Numbered from the stretch's first letter, positions 1 through 5,068 are shown. The stretch: DNA of 5,091 bases from JBHIFE01 sp046760985 (GCA_046760985.1 JBHIFE010000095.1:1-5091), one strand, 5' to 3'. Made by a program: numbers and translations. Notes: generated from the letters alone by a model not told the origin.

Positions 1-2
1 CC

Positions 3-95
3 AATCGGCAACAGCAGTATGATGAGCTGGCTGACATTGTTCGGCGCAGCCTTAATCTGGGGTTGGTTTACAAAATCTGCGGACTAGAAATCTAA
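3..95 (+). CDS. C-terminal fragment of an unidentified protein (5' end outside window)
   Basis: This frame is open from the left edge to a TAA at 93-95 and encodes 30 residues ending in VYKICGLEI. The composition (ELADIVRRSLNLGLVYKI) looks like an amphipathic helix at the end of a soluble enzyme. A second frame (1-87, ending TAG) is also open but encodes a Trp/Ser-rich stretch that looks less like a natural C-terminus. The family cannot be named from 30 residues. Its stop codon overlaps the stop of the convergent XRE gene, leaving no room for a terminator between them. The frame choice is an inference. Confidence 0.5.
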   Translation, partial: NRQQQYDELADIVRRSLNLGLVYKICGLEI

Positions 96-286
96 TCATC
101 AAAAATGAATATCTTATCTATAGTTGTCTGCAAAGCCTTGGCAACATTGTGTGCCAGCTTTAGAGAAGGATTATATTTCCCCTGCTCCAGAAAAATGATA
201 GTTTCCCGCCTGACTCCTACCATCTCAGCCAGTTTCTCCTGAGTCAAATTATGCTTGGCTCGGTATTCCTTTATTCTTGTCTTCAT
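92..286 (-). CDS. Small XRE/Cro-type HTH transcriptional regulator
   Basis: This 64-residue protein is almost entirely one Cro/C1-type helix-turn-helix domain. The HTH spans about residues 15-37: TQEKLAEMVGV, then the recognition helix RRETIIFLEQGK, then the conserved N-P-S-L at 39-42. The last helix (LAHNVAKALQTTIDKIF) is typical of the short YgzD/YozG-like XRE group, which starts MKxRIKExR as here, so the ATG at 284-286 is well supported. The upstream AAGGA abuts the ATG, so the ribosome site is poor and translation may be coupled to the gene before it. That gene encodes a membrane protein and ends 16 bases upstream on the same strand. Small XRE regulators beside DUF2178-type membrane proteins are a common pairing, and the likely role is repression of their own operon. 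The DNA target is not known; a palindrome at 1034-1046 is a candidate. Confidence 0.93.
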   Translation of the reverse strand: MKTRIKEYRAKHNLTQEKLAEMVGVRRETIIFLEQGKYNPSLKLAHNVAKALQTTIDKIFIFDD

Positions 287-302
287 TCCTTACTTAAGGC
301 GC

Positions 303-944
303 TCACAAGGCTTTGCTGAATAGTCCCTTGATAAATATAACCAAGCTGCCAATAATGCCTACAGCAAAGGCAGCAACAGAAAAAAGTGCAATGAAGAAAA
401 AGACAGGTTCGTCTCCTAAGCCAATCCTGTCCCAAAAGTCGGCGCCAAAATAGTGAATAAAGAGACCATAAATTGCGTTGTGCAGGAAGACACTAATAAT
501 AAAGGCACCCAGCGATATTCCAGCTACCAGTAAGAATGTCTTCAACAGCCTTAACTTCCTTTCCCCCAACCTGGGTTCTACCCGGTCATAGAAGAGGTAA
601 GAAAGCAGGTATACTGTTCCACCTGATAAGAACAGACCACCCACAACATGTATTGTATCGGGAGTCTCAGTCAGACGTACCGTGAAGGGCAACATTAGAA
701 AGGCTAAGGCTAGGACAAAAAAGATGAACCCATTTCGTATTGATTTACTGGTGTTTTCTCTCACCCTCTCATCAATTGGCGGCAGCTTCTTCCTTCTGAG
801 CAAAGACCATAATTCGCGGTGACCTATGAGCAATGCTCCCAGTACAAGGGCAACGGCAACGTAGTATGCCTTTAAAGAGATAAGTACGATAGCCAGTATC
901 AAGGCGGTAATAGAAATAGCTAAGAATAATCTCTTCGTTTTCAT
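303..944 (-). CDS. Multi-pass membrane protein, DUF2178-like, partner of XRE regulator
   Basis: This 213-residue integral membrane protein has six likely hydrophobic segments, at about residues 6-24, 27-42, 72-89, 99-119, 134-163 and 181-208. The cytoplasmic-looking loop after the second segment is basic (LLRRKKLPPIDERVRENTSKSIRNG, residues 48-72). It carries a DER motif at 58-60, and a DERxR...A/SxxxG loop before a helix is typical of DUF2178-like proteins that sit beside small XRE regulators. The extra C-terminal pair of helices makes it longer than the usual four-helix members. Start: ATG (942-944) follows AAGGGTAGG on the minus strand at good spacing. No catalytic residues or transport motifs are visible. 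A sensing, immunity or envelope role is possible, but none is shown. It is the first gene of a two-gene operon read from the promoter at 989-1017. Confidence 0.85.
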   Translation of the reverse strand: MKTKRLFLAISITALILAIVLISLKAYYVAVALVLGALLIGHRELWSLLRRKKLPPIDERVRENTSKSIRNGFIFFVLALAFLMLPFTVRLTETPDTIHVVGGLFLSGGTVYLLSYLFYDRVEPRLGERKLRLLKTFLLVAGISLGAFIISVFLHNAIYGLFIHYFGADFWDRIGLGDEPVFFFIALFSVAAFAVGIIGSLVIFIKGLFSKAL

Positions 945-988
945 AATCCTACCCTTATAGTTATAAATATCTAACGTTGTATATTTCT

Positions 989-1017
989 AACATACATCAT
1001 ATTTAGAGATTTGTCAA
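989..1017 (-). promoter_or_regulatory. Sigma70 promoter of the membrane protein-XRE operon
   Basis: Read on the minus strand, a perfect -35 TTGACA (1012-1017) and a -10 TATGTT (989-994, 4 of 6 consensus) are separated by exactly 17 bases. Transcription would start near 982, giving a leader of about 38 nt before the ATG at 944. The -35/-10 spacer is bordered by an imperfect inverted repeat, TCTAA at 986-990 and TTAGA at 1003-1007. This could be a repressor half-site pair, but the arms are only 5 bp. Confidence 0.75.
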
Positions 1018-1033
1018 TACCCCGGGAAACTTT

Positions 1034-1046
1034 TTGTTAATAACAA
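1034..1046. promoter_or_regulatory. 13-bp perfect palindrome, candidate operator between divergent promoters
   Basis: TTGTTA-A-TAACAA is a perfect inverted repeat with 6-bp arms around one central base. It lies between the leftward -35 (1012-1017) and the rightward -35 (1058-1063). A site here could affect both promoters. Small dyads of this kind are typical targets of dimeric XRE repressors, and the nearby XRE gene is the obvious candidate. That link is an inference. The palindrome is seen directly, but it lies in A/T-rich sequence where short dyads arise by chance. Confidence 0.4.
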
Positions 1047-1057
1047 CAACACGGATG

Positions 1058-1085
1058 TGGACAGGTGCCTTAACTGTGGTATAAT
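1058..1085 (+). promoter_or_regulatory. Extended -10 sigma70 promoter for the zinc-ribbon/OB protein
   Basis: The -35 is TGGACA (1058-1063, 5 of 6), the spacer is 16 bases, and the -10 is a perfect TATAAT (1080-1085) preceded by TGG at 1077-1079, a TGn extended -10. The start of transcription would be near 1092, leaving a very short leader (about 15 nt) that includes the GAGGTG ribosome site at 1097-1102. The -35/-10 region overlaps a 20-bp copy of the coding start of the gene itself. Confidence 0.75.
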
Positions 1086-1130
1086 CTTTGAACAAAGAGG
1101 TGTTCAATGCCAAGGTGCCCTAATTGTGGT
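1061..1130 (+). repeat. Imperfect 20-bp direct repeat: promoter copy of the zinc-ribbon coding start
   Basis: Bases 1061-1080 and 1111-1130 match at 16 of 20 positions with an offset of exactly 50 bases. The downstream copy encodes the RCPNCG zinc-ribbon start of the gene at 1107. The upstream copy, read from the GTG at 1057, would encode MDRCLNCG in a different frame. Similarity does not extend beyond the 20 bases on either side. It could be a remnant of a local duplication or a coincidence. Confidence 0.45.
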
Positions 1131-1808
1131 CAGGAGACAGCAAGAACAGAGGATTGGGCATGCCAATTGTGTGGCTACCCCCTGCTGTCAAAAGCTTATA
1201 AAAAGGTACCGAAGACCTATAGAGAACTGCAAGAGGAAAAACAATATAAAACATATGAGCCAGAATGGTCTGCGAGAAAGGAGCCGGAGCCAGCATTGGA
1301 GCCTGAACCTGAGCCAGTGCTAGAGCCAGCACCCGAACTTGAAGCTGAGCAAATCTCTGAGCCAGAACCAATGCCCCAGCTAAAGCCAGCACCCAAGCTT
1401 GAAGCCGAGCAAATCTCTGAGCCAGAACTAATATACCAGCCAGAGCCAGCACCCGAACTTGAAGCTGAGCCTGAGCCATTGTCACCCGCAATGGAGATAA
1501 CTGCTGGAGAATTGCTTTCAGCTTATGAAAAAGATGGTGATGCCGCGGATAAGAGATTTGCGAATAAGGTGCTTAGGGTAACGGGGATAGTGAATAGGAT
1601 AGAAGCCAAGGATACTCTTAACATTTTCTATATCACCCTAACTGATACCCAAAAAACTATCTTATTAGGGGATGTTCGCTGCTTCTTTGACAGGAAACAT
1701 GGACATGAACTGAATTCGCTGGCGTTAGGGCAAACGGTGACGGTACAGGGCAAGTACGATGGCTCCATGATAAACATTCGCATGAGCAATTGTTTTTTGG
1801 TTCACTGA
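1107..1808 (+). CDS. Zinc-ribbon protein with Pro-Glu repeat linker and C-terminal OB-fold (tRNA_anti-like) domain
   Basis: This 233-residue protein has three parts. Residues 4-22 form a zinc ribbon, CPNC then CQLC (Cys4, Cys7, Cys19, Cys22). Residues about 50-128 are an acidic linker dominated by EP and EPEP pairs, containing two 20-residue repeats and a partial third (from residue 73). Residues about 130-233 (ITAGELLSAYEKD...ANKVLRVTGIV...ITLTD...GQTVTVQGKYDG) match the pattern of the tRNA_anti-like OB-fold family, with the usual xAYxxxxxxADxxFxxKxLxVxGxV start. The start ATG follows GAGGTG by 4 bases. No signal peptide or membrane helix is seen, so it is probably cytoplasmic. OB domains of this group may bind nucleic acid or protein; the true ligand is unknown. 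The gene has its own promoter and lies 45 bases before the hypoxanthine phosphoribosyltransferase gene on the same strand, so read-through is possible. The domain call is from pattern memory; the reading frame is firm. Confidence 0.85.
   Translation: MPRCPNCGQETARTEDWACQLCGYPLLSKAYKKVPKTYRELQEEKQYKTYEPEWSARKEPEPALEPEPEPVLEPAPELEAEQISEPEPMPQLKPAPKLEAEQISEPELIYQPEPAPELEAEPEPLSPAMEITAGELLSAYEKDGDAADKRFANKVLRVTGIVNRIEAKDTLNIFYITLTDTQKTILLGDVRCFFDRKHGHELNSLALGQTVTVQGKYDGSMINIRMSNCFLVH
1321..1470 (+). repeat. 60-bp in-frame tandem repeat (2.5 copies) encoding Pro/Glu linker
   Basis: Bases 1321-1380 and 1381-1440 are 60-bp units that match at 52 of 60 positions. A half unit (1441-1470) matches the first at 29 of 30. 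The period is 20 codons, so every copy stays in frame, each beginning (E/K)PAP(E/K)LEAE. The third copy is closer to the first than the second is, which suggests a duplication history involving a repeat-mediated exchange. Such repeats can change copy number by slippage and lengthen or shorten the linker between the zinc ribbon and the OB domain. Confidence 0.92.
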
Positions 1809-1837
1809 AAATATTTACGGATACAATGCTACTTTTC

Positions 1838-1849
1838 ACTCTATAGAGT
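1838..1849. repeat. 12-bp perfect palindrome just upstream of the hypoxanthine phosphoribosyltransferase start
   Basis: ACTCTATAGAGT is a perfect inverted repeat ending 4 bases before the ATG at 1854. It includes the only purine-rich stretch (GAG, 1846-1848) that could act as ribosome site. As RNA it could form only a 4-bp stem with a TATA loop, which is weak, so a DNA-binding site or chance is more likely than an RNA switch. No good sigma70 promoter is seen in the 45-base gap. TACAAT at 1822-1827 is a possible -10 without a convincing -35. Confidence 0.35.
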
Positions 1850-1853
1850 AGAT

Positions 1854-2387
1854 ATGGATTCTCAATCTAAACTCCACGTCCTCGTCACCAGGCAGGAAAT
1901 AGAAGCCACCGTTAGCCGGCTGGCAGCGGAAATCACCAGAGACTATCACGACAAGCACCCCATTTTAGTAGGTATTCTAAAGGGTTCCTTTATGTTTATG
2001 GCTGACCTTATTCGGCATCTTGATTTTCCGCTGGAGGTGGAGTTTATCGGACTATCCAGCTACGGTAAGGGTACTCAGACTTCAGGAAAAATTAAAGTGG
2101 TGCAGAGACTTCGCTCACAAATTAAAGGCAGGGATGTGCTGGTAATTGAGGACATAATAGATACCGGACTGACTACTGCTTTTCTTCTAGACTACCTGCG
2201 CAAGAAAAGACCCACCTCCTTGAAGCTCTGCGCCCTGACGGATAAATCTTCACGACGGCAGATTCCGGTTACCATTGATTATCTAGGGCTTACTGTCCCC
2301 GATAAGTTTCTAGTTGGCTACGGCTTAGATTTGAATGAGAAGTTCCGCAACTTACCTGATATATGCTTCCTAGAGGGTGAGGGTTAG
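1854..2387 (+). CDS. hpt: Hypoxanthine phosphoribosyltransferase
   Basis: The enzyme joins hypoxanthine (and usually guanine) to PRPP to give IMP (GMP) and pyrophosphate, a cytoplasmic purine-salvage step. At 177 residues it is the usual bacterial size. Family hallmarks are in order: LKGS at 42-45 (pyrophosphate loop), SSY at 68-70 starting the flexible catalytic loop, the PRPP motif VLVIEDIIDTGLT at 95-107 with Glu99/Asp100 for ribose and catalytic Asp103, the purine-contact Lys131 in DKSSRR, and VGYGLDLNEKFRNLP at 154-168 with the metal-binding Asp159. All key residues are intact. The ATG at 1854 gives the expected N-terminus although its ribosome site is weak (GAG five bases upstream). The stop TAG shares its G with the GTG start of the adenine deaminase gene, so the two are translationally coupled and probably one operon. 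The deaminase makes the hypoxanthine this enzyme uses. Confidence 0.96.
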   Translation: MDSQSKLHVLVTRQEIEATVSRLAAEITRDYHDKHPILVGILKGSFMFMADLIRHLDFPLEVEFIGLSSYGKGTQTSGKIKVVQRLRSQIKGRDVLVIEDIIDTGLTTAFLLDYLRKKRPTSLKLCALTDKSSRRQIPVTIDYLGLTVPDKFLVGYGLDLNEKFRNLPDICFLEGEG

Positions 2388-4084
2388 TGATAACCAAACT
2401 AGCTCGCTTAATCTCGGTAGCTAAAGGAGAGCTTCCTGCTGACCTGATTCTGGCTAAGGCGAAGGTGATAAATACCTTCACCGGTGAGATTGAGGTAGGC
2501 AATATAGCTATTTGCGGAGACAGGATTGCTGGAGTGGGAGATTATCACCAGGCAAAGCAAGTGCTGGATTTAACCGGCAAATATGTGGCACCTGCTCTTA
2601 TCAATGGGCACACTCACTTAGAGAGTTCCATGCTTGATATCGGGCAATATGCCAAGGCAGTGGTGCCACGAGGTACCTCAGCTCTGGTGACTGACCTACA
2701 TGAAATCGCCAATGTCTGCGGTGTGGAAGGGATGAGGTATGTGGTCAACTGTGCCCGCCGCTTACCACTGGACCTTTTCCTAATGGCGCCTTCCTGCGTG
2801 CCGGCAACCCACCTAGAAACCGCTGGAGCCAGCATCAGTCCTGAGGACATTGGGCAGATTCTGCGGTGGCGGGACACCATCGGACTAGGCGAGGTAATGA
2901 ACTTCCCCGGGGTGATTGGGGCTGATGCCAGTGTGCTGAGCAAAATTAACCTGGCGCGGGGAAAGGTTATTGATGGTCATGCCCCCGGTGTTAGTGGAAA
3001 AGACCTTGCTGCCTATATTACCGCTGGCATCCTTTCTGACCATGAGTCAGTGTCTCTTGACGAAGCCAGAGAAAAGCTAAGGCAAGGCATGTTCATCATG
3101 ATTAGAGAGGGTTCTTCAGAAAAGAATCTGGATGCCTTGCTGCCTCTGGTCACCGATAAAACTTACAAGAGATGCCTTTTTGTAGTTGATGACCGCAGTT
3201 GTGCCGACCTGCTCCGGGACGGTGATATTGATGCCGTGGTGCGGAAGGCAATTCGTCGGGGACTTGACCCGGTGCGGGCGATTCAGATGGCGACCATCAA
3301 TACTGCTGAATATTTTCGTCTGGACAGGCTGGGAGCAGTAGCCCCGGGCTACTTTGCCAATCTAATTGTGCTCAGTGATTTACCTAATCTGCAAATAGAC
3401 AGGGTCTTCTATCGCGGTCGCTTAGTCTCCAGAGAAGGAAAACCACTGTTCACTCCACCTCAAGCCAATAACAGGGGAGTAACCAATACGGTGAAGATTA
3501 AGCCTTTCACCATAGAGTCGTTAAAGCTCACGACTTCCGAAGAAACCAAGCCGGTTATTGAGGTTGTCCCCGGTCAGATAATTACCCGAAAAAAGCTAGA
3601 GAAGGTCAGGAGAGGAGTTATTGTGCCTGATACCACCCGGGACATTCTGAAGCTGGTGGTGGTGGAGAGACATAAGGCGACGGGTAATATTGGCTTAGGA
3701 CTGGTTACCGGCTTTGGCTTAAAAAGAGGGGCTTTAGCCTCCTCTATCGCCCATGATTCTCATAATGTTATTGCCGTTGGCACCAGTGATGAGGACTTAT
3801 TTACTGCAGTAAAAGAGATTGAACGGTTACAGGGAGGTCTGGTAGCAACGGCTGGTGGCAAAGTATTGTCTAGCTTGGGCTTACCTATCGCCGGGCTATT
3901 GTCTGACGAACCGCTAGAAACTGTAGTAGGCAAACTGGAGAAGCTGGAGCGGGTGGCTAAAGATTTATGTACCACTCTACCCTCCCCCTTCGCCACTCTT
4001 TCCTTTCTGGCTTTGCCGGTAATCCCTGAGCTCAGGCTCACCGACCTGGGGCTGGTAGATGTGAATGAGTTTAAGCTGATATAA
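2387..4084 (+). CDS. ade: Adenine deaminase
   Basis: The enzyme hydrolyses adenine to hypoxanthine and ammonia; it belongs to the metal-dependent amidohydrolase superfamily, adenine deaminase group (565 residues, a normal length). Visible active-site elements are GHTHLESS at 74-81 (metal ligands His75 and His77), GLGEVMNFPGV with Glu169, DGHAPG with His198, DHES with His219, MIREGS at 238-243 and the VDDR motif with Asp268/269. The C-terminal domain has the family's HDSHN (456-460) and LPIAGLLSDEP (499-509) motifs. It starts at a GTG (2387-2389) overlapping the previous stop by one base, with GAGGGTGAGGG at 2373-2383 as a strong ribosome site inside the upstream gene. No ATG lies nearby in frame, and the start gives the standard ADL...VNTFTGEI N-terminus. 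The next gene begins 15 bases after its stop. Together with the upstream transferase it makes a two-step adenine-to-IMP route. Confidence 0.96.
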   Translation: MITKLARLISVAKGELPADLILAKAKVINTFTGEIEVGNIAICGDRIAGVGDYHQAKQVLDLTGKYVAPALINGHTHLESSMLDIGQYAKAVVPRGTSALVTDLHEIANVCGVEGMRYVVNCARRLPLDLFLMAPSCVPATHLETAGASISPEDIGQILRWRDTIGLGEVMNFPGVIGADASVLSKINLARGKVIDGHAPGVSGKDLAAYITAGILSDHESVSLDEAREKLRQGMFIMIREGSSEKNLDALLPLVTDKTYKRCLFVVDDRSCADLLRDGDIDAVVRKAIRRGLDPVRAIQMATINTAEYFRLDRLGAVAPGYFANLIVLSDLPNLQIDRVFYRGRLVSREGKPLFTPPQANNRGVTNTVKIKPFTIESLKLTTSEETKPVIEVVPGQIITRKKLEKVRRGVIVPDTTRDILKLVVVERHKATGNIGLGLVTGFGLKRGALASSIAHDSHNVIAVGTSDEDLFTAVKEIERLQGGLVATAGGKVLSSLGLPIAGLLSDEPLETVVGKLEKLERVAKDLCTTLPSPFATLSFLALPVIPELRLTDLGLVDVNEFKLI

Positions 4085-4086
4085 AA

Positions 4087-4092
4087 GAGGAG
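4087..4092 (+). promoter_or_regulatory. Ribosome binding site of the COG1926-type gene
   Basis: GAGGAG lies seven bases before the ATG at 4100, inside the 15-base gap after the adenine deaminase stop. This fixes the start of the third salvage-cluster gene and supports independent, efficient translation from a shared transcript. Confidence 0.8.
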
Positions 4093-4099
4093 AGACAAG

Positions 4100-4840
4100 A
4101 TGCATCACTTCCGTAGTCAGCAACCCATTTTTGAGAACCGATATGATGCCGGACGCCAACTTGCCACCAAACTAGCCGAATATAAGAAGCAACCTGTGGT
4201 GGTGCTGGCTATCCCCAACGGAGGGGTACTGGTAGCACTGGGGGTGGCTCTTGCCCTTGAAGCCGACCTTGACCTGGTCATTTCTCGCAAAATCCCCCTG
4301 CCGCTTACTCCTGAGGGAGGCTTTGGCGCTATTACCGATGATGGCACTATTGTTCTCAATGAGGAAGCAGTAAAGAAAACCGGGTTGAGTAAGGAGCAGA
4401 TAAATTATCAAGTTAGCCAAGTAAGAGCCGAGATTCGGCAACGGAGCCTACTCTATCACAAGGATAGACCACCCTCTAGAGTCAGCGGCAAGACGGTGAT
4501 AATCATAGATGATGGACTGGCTTCAGGCTTCACCATGATGGCAGCAGTGGAATCGGTGCGCCACCGCCGACCGAGAGAAATAATTGTCGCGGTACCGGTG
4601 GCGCCAGCAACAGCAGTAAAACAGATAGAGAAGATTGCGGATAAAGTGATAACCTGTGTTACCGGGTTCATGCCGGAATTCTATGTGTCTGACTTCTATA
4701 AGTACTGGCACGAGCCCAGTGATGACGAAGTAATGCAGTGCCTGAAACAATGGCAGATGCGGCGTTTGTGGTCAGTCATTGAGCCACAAAAAGGCAATAA
4801 ACTGCCGCCAGAAGCACTGAGCAACGATATTTTCCGCTAA
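4100..4840 (+). CDS. COG1926-type phosphoribosyltransferase family protein, substrate unknown
   Basis: This 246-residue protein has a type I phosphoribosyltransferase fold pattern. The N-terminal part has AIPNGGVLVALGVALALEADLDLVISRKIP (residues 37-66), the hallmark of the COG1926 group of predicted phosphoribosyltransferases, followed by GGFGAITDDG at 73-82. The PRPP-binding loop is VIIIDDGLASGFT at 133-145, with the two acidic residues Asp137/Asp138 and the small-residue turn kept. A C-terminal tail after about residue 220 is of unknown role. Members of this group are often found beside stress or nucleotide genes and have no agreed substrate to my knowledge. It follows adenine deaminase by 15 bases with its own good ribosome site, so it is probably in the same operon. 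A base-salvage role, for example on adenine or another purine, is a guess from context only. No hydrolase or acetyltransferase domain is fused here. Confidence 0.88.
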   Translation: MHHFRSQQPIFENRYDAGRQLATKLAEYKKQPVVVLAIPNGGVLVALGVALALEADLDLVISRKIPLPLTPEGGFGAITDDGTIVLNEEAVKKTGLSKEQINYQVSQVRAEIRQRSLLYHKDRPPSRVSGKTVIIIDDGLASGFTMMAAVESVRHRRPREIIVAVPVAPATAVKQIEKIADKVITCVTGFMPEFYVSDFYKYWHEPSDDEVMQCLKQWQMRRLWSVIEPQKGNKLPPEALSNDIFR

Positions 4841-4856
4841 ATGAAAATCTGCTCAA

Positions 4857-4884
4857 TTGACAAAGCTGATTAAGCTGCTATAAT
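4857..4884 (+). promoter_or_regulatory. Perfect-consensus sigma70 promoter for the right-end leader
   Basis: TTGACA at 4857-4862 and TATAAT at 4879-4884 are both perfect, with a 16-base spacer. Transcription would start near 4891. The promoter begins 16 bases after the stop of the phosphoribosyltransferase gene, and no terminator is seen between them, so read-through from the salvage operon could also enter the leader. A promoter this strong followed by a terminator suggests either a small RNA or a leader controlled after initiation. Confidence 0.85.
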
Positions 4885-4890
4885 TGCTAC

Positions 4891-5036
4891 CATCCAATAA
4901 AATAGGAAAATAAAGGTTATTCCGAGCTACTGAGAGAGCCATTGGCGGTGGGGGGTGAGGAGCCGCCACCCGTAGCTGGTCACTTGAGTGGCGGGGAGCC
5001 AATAGTGAAACCGACCCAGAAAAGGTCGGTTTTAGT
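4891..5036 (+). promoter_or_regulatory. Structured RNA leader, family not recognised; candidate attenuator or small RNA
   Basis: About 145 nt lie between the consensus promoter and the end of an intrinsic terminator. Pairings visible by eye are AGCTAC 4925-4930 with GTAGCT 4972-4977, enclosing TGGCGGT 4943-4949 with GCCGCCA 4962-4968 (a G.U at one end, loop GGGGGGTGAGGA). A competing set is CCGCCAC 4963-4969 with GTGGCGG 4988-4994, and ATTGGC 4941-4946 with GCCAAT 4998-5003. The two sets share bases and cannot form together. GGTCACT 4978-4984 can also pair with AGTG and ACC in 5004-5012 across a two-base bulge, invading the left arm of the terminator. I cannot match this to a known riboswitch, and it lacks the T-box TGGNACC core. 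A regulatory role is inferred from the layout, not shown. Confidence 0.5.
5008..5036 (+). terminator. Intrinsic terminator (probable attenuator)
   Basis: AAACCGACC (5008-5016), a 7-base loop CAGAAAA, then GGTCGGTTT (5024-5032) form a 9-bp perfect stem. The right arm runs directly into the T-rich tract TTTTAGTATTT. It lies about 117 nt after the predicted transcription start and about 25 bases before a very strong Shine-Dalgarno, so it would stop transcription before the next gene unless prevented. Confidence 0.85.
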
Positions 5037-5057
5037 ATTTTATAAAAGATTTGGTGA

Positions 5058-5068
5058 AAGGGGGTGAT
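5058..5068 (+). promoter_or_regulatory. Very strong Shine-Dalgarno sequence of the next gene, start codon unclear
   Basis: AAGGGGGTGAT differs by one base from the ideal AAGGAGGTGAT complement of 16S rRNA. No ATG, GTG or TTG lies at normal spacing after it. A CTG at 5074-5076 does, opening a frame L-K-T-R-A-N to the window edge. A second purine run AAGGG at 5082-5086 could instead serve a start just beyond 5091. Either way, a + strand gene probably begins at or just past the right edge. Confidence 0.6.

Noticed and set aside
1..87. Alternative frame ending at TAG 85-87 as the upstream gene's tail
   Set aside because: Its residues (Trp/Ser/Met-rich) look less like a protein end than the frame ending at 95. 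It cannot be fully excluded without upstream sequence.
1057..1323. 88-residue + strand frame starting MDRCLNCG
   Set aside because: The cysteine motif comes from the 20-bp promoter repeat, then the frame becomes unstructured and overlaps the real zinc-ribbon gene in another phase. The GTG lies inside the promoter's -35 region, upstream of the expected transcription start.
1120..1491. 123-residue minus-strand open frame across the Pro-Glu linker
   Set aside because: It is open only because the EP-repeat codons lack stops in antisense. The product is a low-complexity Leu/Ala/Val repeat, it has no ribosome site, and it lies opposite a well-supported gene.
4841..4873. 10-codon ORF starting at the ATG directly after the phosphoribosyltransferase stop
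   Set aside because: It overlaps the -35 box of the consensus promoter, has no ribosome site of its own, and is too short to support as a gene.
4891..5036. T-box, c-di-AMP (ydaO) or thiamine riboswitch
   Set aside because: Fragments such as GAGAGAGCC or GGCGGGGAGCCAAT resemble parts of these families, but the T-box TGGNACC core, the full ydaO conserved blocks and the TPP CUGAGA/ACCUGA pair are absent.
4906..5067. Open + strand frame through the leader (...AVGGEEPPPVAGHLSGG...)
   Set aside because: It has no ATG, only TTG/GTG candidates without a Shine-Dalgarno, and runs through the terminator stem. RNA structure explains the GC-rich stretch better.
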